Shown: positions 6,954 to 13,888 of the stretch, in pieces | Layout: each line of letters opens with the position of its first letter | How positions within the stretch are numbered: the first letter of the stretch is position 1 | Assembly: GCA_009701845.1 (NCBI GenBank) | Contig: WLJI01000008.1 | Coordinates: forward strand, 1-35,771 | DNA: 35,771 nucleotides | Origin: Actinomycetota bacterium | Lineage (GTDB): Bacteria; Actinomycetota; Acidimicrobiia; Acidimicrobiales; Microtrichaceae | Direction: 5' to 3' | Notes under the pieces: generated by a model | What the model saw: the letters and a program-made list of their open reading frames with translations, nothing else | Databases searched by the model: none | What the model was told of the DNA's origin: nothing | Translations under genes and position numbers: made by a program

Positions 6954-8375
6954 TTAGCCTTGAATAATGATGACTCTTCTCTCGGTCATTTCCTCAATTG
7001 CATAGGCGGGGCCCTCTCGGGTGTTGCCTGAGTCTCTCATCCCACCATATGGCTGCTGATCCGTGCGAAATGCCGGAACCTCATTGATGAGCACTCCGCC
7101 AAAGTCGATATGGTCAGCTGCCCTAAGTGCAGTTGAGATATCCGAAGTGAACACACCCGCCTGTAAGCCGTATCGCGAGTTATTCGCTAGGCGCACAGCC
7201 TGATCAAAGTTGTCATACGTCGCCACCCCGATGACGGGGCCGAATACCTCGGTATTGCTGATCGCCATCTCCGGTGTGACCTGATCAAGCAGAGTCGGCT
7301 CAAGGACATCGCGATCCACTAGCTGTCCTCCCGTTAGTCGCCGAGCTCCTTGAGCCTCAGCCTCATCAATCCAGGCTGCCACACGCTGTGTTTCGCTCTG
7401 ATTGATCAGCGCGCTCACTTGAGTGGCTGGATCCGCAGGGTCACCGACGCACAGGGCAGCGACCTTCTGCTCGAGAAGGCCGAGCAATTCCTCGTGAACC
7501 TGCGCATGCACGTAGACCCGCTGAACCGAAATGCAGGTTTGCCCAGAGAATGCATATCCTCCGGCAACGATCTTTGTGGCTGCAACCTCTAGATCGCCGT
7601 CAGGTTCAACAATGACTGGTGCGTTATTGCCAAGCTCCAGTCCCACCCGCTTTTTAGGCGCTCGTGCTCGAATGCCCCAGCCGACCTCTGGAGAACCAGT
7701 AAAGGTGATCATTGCAATACCTTCATGCTGCACCATGTGATCAGCCACAGACCCCGGGCAAGGAACCACATTCAGCCAGCCGCCGGGTAGTCCGCACTCC
7801 TCGAAGAGCCGGGCAACTTTCAACGCTGTAAGGGGAGTGGCCGAGGCCGGTTTGAGCACCATCGGAACTCCTGCTGCGAGTGCCGGAGCGATCTTGTGAC
7901 AGACCAAGTTCAAAGGAAAGTTGAATGGCGAGATGCCCGCAACGACTCCGATAGGCACGCGTTTGACGTAGCCGAGTTTGCCCACGCCTGCCGAAGAGGC
8001 GTCCATAGCAACCATCTCGCCGGTGAAGGTTCGAGCAGCAGCGGCCGAGAACCGTATGGTATCTACAGCTCGTATTGCCTCAATGCGTGCAGTCGAAATT
8101 GGCTTTGCAGACTCCGCAGAGATTGATTGAGCAAACTCCTCGGAACGTTCAATCATTGCAGCGGCTACTCGGTCCAGAATCTCGGCGCGCTCAAACGCTG
8201 GCAGAGAGCCTTCTGCATGCCTGCGCCCGGCTACTGCGATTGCCTGATCTAGGTGTAAGGCCGAGCAAGCAGACACCTCACCAACGACCTCGCCGCTGTA
8301 CGGAGAGCGAACAACGATGGTTTGATCTGTGGTGACGTCTTGCCCATCAATCAGAGCTGCAGTGAGTTCATTCAC
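6954..8375 (-). CDS. NAD-dependent aldehyde dehydrogenase (lactaldehyde/PhnY-like)
   Basis: A 473-residue aldehyde dehydrogenase of standard length. Visible catalytic elements are ISPFNFPLNL with the active-site Asn near 152, FTGSPEVGW at about 225, the base Glu247 in GLELGNNAP, and the nucleophile Cys281 in SGQTCISVQRVY. The LGNN motif replaces the usual LGGK, as seen in lactaldehyde, phosphonoacetaldehyde and GapN-like branches. The substrate remains open. It lies upstream of the L,D-transpeptidase and downstream of a small basic protein gene on the same strand. A possible structured element lies between that small gene and this start. It is unrelated in position and sequence branch to the aldehyde dehydrogenase at 2179. 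Confidence 0.93.
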   Translation of the reverse strand: MNELTAALIDGQDVTTDQTIVVRSPYSGEVVGEVSACSALHLDQAIAVAGRRHAEGSLPAFERAEILDRVAAAMIERSEEFAQSISAESAKPISTARIEAIRAVDTIRFSAAAARTFTGEMVAMDASSAGVGKLGYVKRVPIGVVAGISPFNFPLNLVCHKIAPALAAGVPMVLKPASATPLTALKVARLFEECGLPGGWLNVVPCPGSVADHMVQHEGIAMITFTGSPEVGWGIRARAPKKRVGLELGNNAPVIVEPDGDLEVAATKIVAGGYAFSGQTCISVQRVYVHAQVHEELLGLLEQKVAALCVGDPADPATQVSALINQSETQRVAAWIDEAEAQGARRLTGGQLVDRDVLEPTLLDQVTPEMAISNTEVFGPVIGVATYDNFDQAVRLANNSRYGLQAGVFTSDISTALRAADHIDFGGVLINEVPAFRTDQQPYGGMRDSGNTREGPAYAIEEMTERRVIIIQG

Positions 8376-8408
8376 GATCTGACCCTAGTTCCGCAAAGCC
8401 AGAGCCGT

Positions 8409-8442
8409 CAGTGGCCGCCAAATGCAGCAACCACTGGCGGCC
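8409..8442 (-). other. overlapping inverted repeats: possible pseudoknot or alternative hairpins
   Basis: Two inverted repeats interleave in the 123-base gap between the small basic gene and the aldehyde dehydrogenase. CAGTGG (8409-8414) pairs with CCACTG (8431-8436), and GGCCGCCA (8413-8420) pairs with TGGCGGCC (8435-8442). The order is B, A, B', A', so both stems together make an H-type pseudoknot, or they exclude each other. It ends 33 bases before the aldehyde dehydrogenase ATG. No T-run follows. Confidence 0.4.
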
Positions 8443-8498
8443 CGGGACGGCGTACAAGCCAAGCCCTCGGCTTCGTGGAATTCGGTGAGTTTAGAAAT

Positions 8499-8828
8499 CT
8501 AGGAGTAGCTCGCTGTTTGCAGCTCGGCGCGTGCACGGCGCTGACGCTCGAGTGAACGCCTCTTCCAAAAAGATTGCTTCCAGTGCTTGATGCGTCGCTG
8601 CGGATCGGCCGCAGCGCGGGGCGTGGCCGGAGCATGTTCATCCGTGTAGCCATGTGTGGGATGCGGCAACTCAAGAACAAGACCGTCGAGATCTTCTTCA
8701 AGCACTGCCACATGCAACGACTGATTGACGGTACGGCGCACCCTTCGGTGTTCTGCCTTTCTTTGCTCGCGCTCCTCATGGAGAGCTGAACTAGGTCCGG
8801 ACTGCCGGGCACGATGACGAGTAGACAT
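8499..8828 (-). CDS. small basic protein of unknown function
   Basis: A 109-residue hypothetical protein. The start is strongly supported because GAGGAGGTG stands five bases before the ATG, one of the best ribosome binding sites in the window. The sequence is Arg/Lys/His-rich at both ends. The N-terminal third is a charged helix-like region (EEREQRKAEHRRVRR), a short middle segment is hydrophobic and acidic (LHVAVLEEDLDGLVLEL), and the C-terminus is very basic (RIKHWKQSFWKRRSLERQ). No signal peptide or membrane segment is present. The basic tail suggests nucleic acid or ribosome binding, but that is inference. A perfect hairpin sits in its 5' leader. I do not recognise the family. Confidence 0.7.
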   Translation of the reverse strand: MSTRHRARQSGPSSALHEEREQRKAEHRRVRRTVNQSLHVAVLEEDLDGLVLELPHPTHGYTDEHAPATPRAAADPQRRIKHWKQSFWKRRSLERQRRARAELQTASYS

Positions 8829-8851
8829 CGGCACCTCCTCAGTTGTATGGG

Positions 8852-8871
8852 GATCGGGGCCAACCCCGATC
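8852..8871 (-). promoter_or_regulatory. leader hairpin upstream of the small basic protein gene
   Basis: GATCGGGG and CCCCGATC form a perfect 8-bp GC-rich stem with a 4-base loop. It lies 23 bases before the ATG at 8828 and just upstream of the strong ribosome binding site. There is no T-run, so it is not a standard terminator. It could be a translation or stability element, or a protein-binding palindrome. The rest of the gap to 9009 is comparatively AT-rich, and I see no convincing promoter in it. Confidence 0.45.
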
Positions 8872-9009
8872 GCTACATGCATTTGACACCTTTCAGGCGC
8901 GCATGTAAAGGACCTATGGGATCTTCTTAGAGAATGAGCAATTCGACCTAAGAAAACTCACAACTTTACATAATGGGGATTTCCGGCGTTTTGTGCCAAC
9001 TGTAAGAAG

Positions 9010-9027
9010 GAGCGGCTGAAACCGCTC
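9010..9027 (-). terminator. rho-independent-like terminator after the acyl-CoA dehydrogenase pair
   Basis: GAGCGG and CCGCTC form a 6-bp stem with a 6-base loop directly after the stop codon at 9028-9030. On the minus strand CTTCTTAC follows, a weak pyrimidine tract. Flanking GTAAG and CTTAC can extend the stem with a bulge. It probably separates the dehydrogenase operon from the gene cluster downstream. Confidence 0.6.
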
Positions 9028-10134
9028 TTACACAGCCTCATTGGCAATAATCTGCCCCAAAGCCAGAAGCTGCCTGGTAGTTCCGCCCAGCTGCAGCTCT
9101 AGTTCCTTTGCCATCAAGAAGTACCGGTGCAGCGGGTAATCGCGATCTACGCCCACGCCGCCGTGTAGGTGCTGAGCCGTATGAACAACTCGCTGGCCAC
9201 CAAATGAGACCCAGTACTTCGCCACAGCAACTTCTGCCGAGGCCTCCATGTCTACTGACAGTCTCCACAAGGCTTGTTTCGAGGTAAGTCGAATCGCCTC
9301 AGTATCAACAAAAGCATCTGCAGCGCGATGAGCAACAGCTTGGAAGGATGCGATCGGAACATCAAACTGCTTGCGTTCCTTCGTGTACTCGGCGGTCAGA
9401 CGAAGGGCCTCCGCGAAGACACCAGATGCAACTGCACACTGTGTTGCAACAGCGCGATCGTAGGCCCACTGCAGAGACTCGTAGCCCTCAGCCACCAGTT
9501 CGGCCGGAGCTAGAGCTAGCAAAATTGCGGCCTGCGGGTCTCCGAGGGTGGTTTCTAGAGGTTCGATTCCTACGCCCTCGGCTGTTCTACGAACCAAGAA
9601 CAAGCCAACAGATCCCCCTTCGATTGCGGCCGGCATGAGGAAGGCATCTGCGATTGCTCCAGCAGGTACGCAAATCTTGGTACCAGTGAGTTCCCATCCG
9701 TCACCGTTCCTGCTTGCGATCGTCGTCGGAAGCAGTGGCTCCCCCAGGTCCTCGTGCCAAGCAGCCGTGAGGATCATTGATCCATCTGCAACCTTGGGAA
9801 GAATCTCTGCTGCTAGCGACTCGGGTGCAAATTTTGCAATTGCCGGCACACCTAGTCCACAGGTCTCCCAGAGCGGAACTGCAGCTGCAGTGCGGCCCAC
9901 GTGTTCAAGTGCACCACCTAGCGCAATAAGGTCGAGTCCGGCACCCCCGTATTCCTCGGGCAGAAAGGCACCAAGAATGCCAGTTTCGGCCAAAGACGCC
10001 CAGAGTGCGGCGTCAAAACGCGGCCCTTCAGCTTTTTCGATCTCACGCAACCTCTCGTTTGTAGATGCGTCTCCAATCACTTGACCTGCAAGTTCACTGA
10101 TCGCTAGCTGTTCTTCGTTGAGAGCAAAATCCAT
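9028..10134 (-). CDS. acyl-CoA dehydrogenase, beta-type partner subunit (FadE27/ChsE5-like)
   Basis: A 368-residue acyl-CoA dehydrogenase with the usual helical N-terminal domain (LPEEYGGAGLDLIALG), a middle beta domain and a C-terminal helical domain (TKERKQFDVPIASFQAVAHRAAD; HLHGGVGVDRDYPLHRYF). It binds FAD and introduces a 2,3 double bond in acyl-CoA. It is slightly short and lies directly after a second dehydrogenase of 392 residues. This is the arrangement of the actinobacterial two-subunit alpha2beta2 enzymes of steroid side-chain oxidation, where one subunit supplies the catalytic Glu. From remembered sequence features this one matches the non-catalytic FadE27/ChsE5-like partner. AAGGGA before the ATG supports the start. 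The pairing is inferred. Confidence 0.88.
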   Translation of the reverse strand: MDFALNEEQLAISELAGQVIGDASTNERLREIEKAEGPRFDAALWASLAETGILGAFLPEEYGGAGLDLIALGGALEHVGRTAAAVPLWETCGLGVPAIAKFAPESLAAEILPKVADGSMILTAAWHEDLGEPLLPTTIASRNGDGWELTGTKICVPAGAIADAFLMPAAIEGGSVGLFLVRRTAEGVGIEPLETTLGDPQAAILLALAPAELVAEGYESLQWAYDRAVATQCAVASGVFAEALRLTAEYTKERKQFDVPIASFQAVAHRAADAFVDTEAIRLTSKQALWRLSVDMEASAEVAVAKYWVSFGGQRVVHTAQHLHGGVGVDRDYPLHRYFLMAKELELQLGGTTRQLLALGQIIANEAV

Positions 10135-10188
10135 CTGCTTTTCCCTTCAAATCTTTCGAATACGTTTCTGGCTCGGGGTACGTCAGGA

Positions 10189-11367
10189 TCAGCCGCGCAA
10201 GGCGCGCGGCAGTCCGAGTCCGAACATGCCAATGAGGTCTCTTTGAATCTCGTTGGTTCCGCCACCAAAGGTCAGAATCAGCAAGCTTCGGTAGTTCATC
10301 TCGAGTCGCCCCTTGAGGATCGAACCCGTAGAGGTCCGATCGAGGTAGGCACGTGGGCCGAGAATTTCCATCATCATGCGGAATGCATCGAGATAGAACT
10401 CGGTACCAAAGATCTTGATCGTTGAGGCGTCAGAAATATCGAGCGGCGCATGCGTTGCTGTCCACGCAACCTTCCAGTTGATGAGCCGAAGAAATTCGAT
10501 GCCCGCATGAACCTTTGCCAGATTCAACTGCACCCACTCGTTATCGATGACTCGCTTGCCGTCTGCACCAACGGTGTTCTGCGCCCAGCGGCGAACCTCA
10601 AAATAGCTCTGCTCAAGAAGGCCCGAGGAGCACAGGGTGACCCGCTCATGGTTGAGTTGGCTCATGATCAAGCCCCAACCGTTGTTCTCTCCCCCAACTA
10701 GGTTCGTTGCTGGAACACGCACGTCATCAAAGAAGGTTGCGTTGATGTCATGACTCGACAGCAAATGCAGCGGATCGACGGTGATTCCGGGGGTCTTCAT
10801 ATCGACGATGATCATGGAGATGCCCTTGTGCTTTGGAGCCTCTTGATCAGTTCTTACAGCTAGCCAGCAGTAGTCGGCGTCGGAAGCCAAACTGGTCCAC
10901 ATTTTCTGGCCATTAATGACGTACTCATCCCCGTCGCGCACGGCTTTGGTCTTGAGCGCAGCAAGGTCTGTTCCCGCTTGGTTCTCGGAGTAGCCAATGC
11001 AAAAGTGCAGGTCTCCGGCGAGGATCCTAGGCAAGAAATCTGCTTTCAGTTCCTCACTTCCGTACTGCATGATCGTTGGTCCGACAGTATTAATCGTGAG
11101 CATGGGAACTGGTGCCCCCGACCTCATGGACTCATCAAAGAAGATGAACTGCTCGACTTGGCTTCGGCCCTGCCCACCGTATTCGGTTGGCCAGCCAATG
11201 CCGAGCCACCCGTCGCCAGCCATCTGCTTGACGATCTCTCGAGTGACGGTTCCGCAACCCATCTCTTCATGAAGCGCATTGCGCACCTCATCAGTCAACA
11301 GTTTGTCGTAGTAGGCCCGGAGTTCGTCCCGAAGCTTCTCTTGTTCTTCTGTATAAGCAATCTGCAT
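10189..11367 (-). CDS. acyl-CoA dehydrogenase, catalytic-type subunit (FadE26/ChsE4-like)
   Basis: A 392-residue acyl-CoA dehydrogenase. Segments such as DGWLGIGWPTEYGGQGRS, the flavin-contact region IGYSENQAGTDLA, NGQKMWTSL, QLNHERV and the C-terminal FGGGTNEIQRDLIGMFGLGLPR closely resemble my recollection of mycobacterial FadE26 (ChsE4). ChsE4 is the catalytic half of the enzyme that starts beta-oxidation of the C27 sterol side chain. The Glu in NHERV (Glu241) aligns with the catalytic Glu reported for ChsE4. The second subunit gene follows after 54 bases. GGAGG precedes the ATG. A KstR-consensus palindrome lies 31 bases upstream of the start. A steroid substrate is a reasoned guess; a search against FadE26-FadE29 would decide. 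Confidence 0.9.
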   Translation of the reverse strand: MQIAYTEEQEKLRDELRAYYDKLLTDEVRNALHEEMGCGTVTREIVKQMAGDGWLGIGWPTEYGGQGRSQVEQFIFFDESMRSGAPVPMLTINTVGPTIMQYGSEELKADFLPRILAGDLHFCIGYSENQAGTDLAALKTKAVRDGDEYVINGQKMWTSLASDADYCWLAVRTDQEAPKHKGISMIIVDMKTPGITVDPLHLLSSHDINATFFDDVRVPATNLVGGENNGWGLIMSQLNHERVTLCSSGLLEQSYFEVRRWAQNTVGADGKRVIDNEWVQLNLAKVHAGIEFLRLINWKVAWTATHAPLDISDASTIKIFGTEFYLDAFRMMMEILGPRAYLDRTSTGSILKGRLEMNYRSLLILTFGGGTNEIQRDLIGMFGLGLPRALRG

Positions 11368-11397
11368 AATGGCCTCCGTCTGACTGAACGTGGAAAC

Positions 11398-11411
11398 TGT
11401 AACGCGTTCTA
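11398..11411. promoter_or_regulatory. KstR-type operator candidate
   Basis: TGTAACGCGTTCTA fits the published KstR consensus TnnAACnnGTTnnA at every defined base, and its core AACGCGTT is a perfect palindrome. It lies 31 bases upstream of the catalytic acyl-CoA dehydrogenase start, overlapping a GATATAGA -10-like stretch on the minus strand. The same 108-base gap also serves the divergent mycothione reductase. A second inverted repeat, AACCG-6-CGGTT, lies at 11424-11439. Confidence 0.5.
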
Positions 11412-11475
11412 TATCTGATACCGAACCGGTCTGGCGGTTTCTGTCCCGAAGATGCGAACCACCTACCCTTGAGCC

Positions 11476-12885
11476 ATGGACGACTTAGAGATGGACGAGT
11501 TCGACCTGCTGATTATCGGCACGGGTTCAGGCAATTCGCTTCTGAGCGAAGAGTTCAGTTCTTGGAAGGTTGGAATCATTGAGCGCTCGGTTTTTGGTGG
11601 GACATGCCTGAATGCCGGATGCATCCCCTCGAAGATGCTGGTCCTGCCTGCAGATCGCATGCGAGAGGCCGTTGAAGCGAGCGAGCGCCTCAACGTAGAG
11701 ATCAACGCAGTGAGCGTTGACTGGCCATCTTTGCGAGATCGCATCTTTGGGCGCATCGACCCGATTGCTGCTGGTGGAACTAGCTATAGGCAACAACAAG
11801 ACAACGTCACGGTGTTCCTTGGTGAAGCACGGTTCCTCAAGGAGCGAACCCTGAGCATCGAACTCCATGATGGAAGTACCAAAGTCGTCTCGGCACGCCA
11901 TGTTGTGATCGCTGCCGGCGCCCACCCGCATATGCCAGATCTGCCAGGCCTTCAAGGAACCCCCTTTCACACGTCAGACAGCATTATGCGGATCGAGGAA
12001 CTTCCCAAACACCTGATCATCCTTGGTGGCGGGTTTATCGCCGCCGAGCTTGGACATGTATTTTCTGCTCTTGGTTCCCATGTCTCGGTCATCCATCGCG
12101 GATCGGAAATGCTGCGTCATACCGATTCAGAAATTTCTTCCCGATTCACGAAGGCTTTTTCTGATCAAGTGGATCTTCACCTCAACGCGGCTGCAGTTTC
12201 CGTCCAGCACGTTGGTGGAAGTTTTGAACTCACGTTGCAAAGTGGTTCCGGCGAGCAGTCATTGCTCAGCGGGGATGCCTTACTGGTGGCTACGGGACGT
12301 ACACCCAATGGGAGACAACTTGATGTGGGCAAAGCCGGAGTGAATCTTGACTCGAGCGGCTACGTGCTTACGGACTCAACTTTGTTGACTGATGCTCCGG
12401 GCGTGTGGGCACTCGGCGATGTCCGTAACTCTTGGCAACTGAAGCACCTTGCAAACCAAGAGGCCAAGGTAGTGAGCCATAACCTGCTGAACCCCGACTC
12501 CCCCATCAGCATCGATCAACGAGTTATCCCACATGCGGTGTTTTCGCATCCTCAGATTGGTTCGGTTGGACTCACAGAACAGCAATTGCAGGCAGGAGGG
12601 CAGAACTACGTGGTTGGCTCTTGCGAGTATTCGAACGTCGCATTTGGCTGGGCGCTTGAAGACACAACGGGGTTCGCCAAAATTCTTATCGACCCAACCG
12701 ACTGGCGAATCCTTGGGGCTCATGTTCTCGGACCACAGGCCGCAACCCTGATGCAACAAATCGCTCAGGCAATGCAATTCGAAGTCCCTGCGGATCGTCT
12801 CGCCAAGGAGCAAATCTGGTGTCACCCTGCCCTCCCCGAGGTGCTCGAAAATGCCTTGCTCAGTGCGCTCAGGAGTCCTGAGTAG
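11476..12885 (+). CDS. mtr: mycothione reductase
   Basis: A 469-residue FAD/NAD(P)H disulfide reductase of the glutathione-reductase family. The FAD motif is IIGTGSGNS (residues 13-21), the redox-active pair is Cys44/Cys49 in GGTCLNAGCIPSK, the NADPH domain motif GGGFIAAELG is near residue 180, and the FAD-contact ALGDV lies near 315. HPALPEVLENAL at the C-terminus carries the catalytic His-Glu. The N-terminal GTGSGNS with its Ser/Asn pattern, in place of the lipoamide dehydrogenase motif, points to mycothione reductase, which keeps mycothiol reduced in actinobacteria. Start could be at 11476 or, five codons later, at 11491; neither has a strong ribosome binding site. The last 17 bases overlap the convergent epimerase-like gene. 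Confidence 0.85.
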   Translation: MDDLEMDEFDLLIIGTGSGNSLLSEEFSSWKVGIIERSVFGGTCLNAGCIPSKMLVLPADRMREAVEASERLNVEINAVSVDWPSLRDRIFGRIDPIAAGGTSYRQQQDNVTVFLGEARFLKERTLSIELHDGSTKVVSARHVVIAAGAHPHMPDLPGLQGTPFHTSDSIMRIEELPKHLIILGGGFIAAELGHVFSALGSHVSVIHRGSEMLRHTDSEISSRFTKAFSDQVDLHLNAAAVSVQHVGGSFELTLQSGSGEQSLLSGDALLVATGRTPNGRQLDVGKAGVNLDSSGYVLTDSTLLTDAPGVWALGDVRNSWQLKHLANQEAKVVSHNLLNPDSPISIDQRVIPHAVFSHPQIGSVGLTEQQLQAGGQNYVVGSCEYSNVAFGWALEDTTGFAKILIDPTDWRILGAHVLGPQAATLMQQIAQAMQFEVPADRLAKEQIWCHPALPEVLENALLSALRSPE

Positions 12886-13843
12886 GGTGCACGCCTTGCA
12901 GGTACGCCTCGGCTAGGTTCGCAAACCCCTCTTGCCAAGGCACCTGGGTTGGACCGCACATGCTCTGCATCTTTGAAGTGTCTACTGTCACGCCACCGAT
13001 GGTTGAGTCGGTCACCTCAAACTCTGCAACCAGTCCGCAGCGTTGAGCCAAGAAACTGCACCACTCCTCGAGAGAAACCTGCTCGACGCCAGCCCAATTC
13101 ACGATGGTGGCAGGGACTGTTGCTGCTTCTAACAGCGCAGGTATCGAAGCAGCAATGTCGATGAGATTGATGGGGTTGAACAAGTTCGGTTGATCAGCTT
13201 CGACGGGAATTGCCATGCCCGCCTCCATCATGGCCAGATGAAAAGCTGGCCAACCTCTTGGCTCACCAAGCGGACCAACCCCGTACGGCACATTCAAACG
13301 GGCAATCGTTGTCGGTATCTGCAGGTACCGGCACATAGTCCGCACCACTTCCTCAGCTGCAATCTTAGAGATTGAATACGTCGGCATGATCGGAGCATGG
13401 TTGTCTCCGAGAGGCGCTGCTTCGTCAAGCACCTGAGCACCTGCAGCTGCGTACACGCCCGTTGAGGAGCACTGAAGAAACGCCTTTGGGCGAGTATGCG
13501 CCATCAGCAAGCCTGCCGCCTCGGCATTTGCACGCAAATCAACATCCCAGCGCTGTGACTTCACGACTGCGAAGTTCAAAACGGCATCAACCTCAGTCGG
13601 GATTTCCGAGAACTCAGCCGCAAGAAGATCAGTTGGAATGCACTCAACTCCGCAAGCCTCGAGCCGTTGCCGGGCTGATTCATCAGTGAAGCGCGCCACT
13701 CCAATCACGCGATGCCGCTGTGAAAGTTCAGTGGCCACAACCTCGGCAACCTGCCCCGTCACGCCAGTAATCACCACGCTTCGCGAGCCATTTGACCACT
13801 TCGTATCGGCAAGAAATCTGTTCTCTGAGATGTTCGTACTCAT
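12869..13843 (-). CDS. NAD-dependent epimerase/dehydratase family protein
   Basis: A 324-residue extended short-chain dehydrogenase. The Rossmann motif VITGVTGQVAEVVA is at about residues 24-37, a second beta-strand acidic residue region and DLLAAEF follow, and the catalytic YSISK pair appears near 155-159 after a Ser-rich strand (LQCSSTGVY). The C-terminal half resembles sugar-nucleotide epimerases, with ARLNVPYG and PINLIDIAASI. The substrate is unknown, and similar proteins act on nucleotide sugars, steroids or other NAD(P) substrates. AGAGGAG before the ATG gives a strong start. The gene is divergent from the 584-residue protein with only 45 bases between, and its 3' end overlaps the mycothione reductase gene tail to tail. 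Confidence 0.87.
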   Translation of the reverse strand: MSTNISENRFLADTKWSNGSRSVVITGVTGQVAEVVATELSQRHRVIGVARFTDESARQRLEACGVECIPTDLLAAEFSEIPTEVDAVLNFAVVKSQRWDVDLRANAEAAGLLMAHTRPKAFLQCSSTGVYAAAGAQVLDEAAPLGDNHAPIMPTYSISKIAAEEVVRTMCRYLQIPTTIARLNVPYGVGPLGEPRGWPAFHLAMMEAGMAIPVEADQPNLFNPINLIDIAASIPALLEAATVPATIVNWAGVEQVSLEEWCSFLAQRCGLVAEFEVTDSTIGGVTVDTSKMQSMCGPTQVPWQEGFANLAEAYLQGVHPTQDS

Positions 13844-13888
13844 CGGGGGTTCTCCTCTGGCGTTGATCTTCGATAGGTTGAGACAACT

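Noticed and set aside
10192-10210. Perfect 7-bp GC-rich hairpin at the 3' end of the first acyl-CoA dehydrogenase
   Set aside because: It lies within coding sequence for the Arg/Ala-rich C-terminus, there is no T-run, and the second dehydrogenase follows in the same direction. Not called as a terminator.
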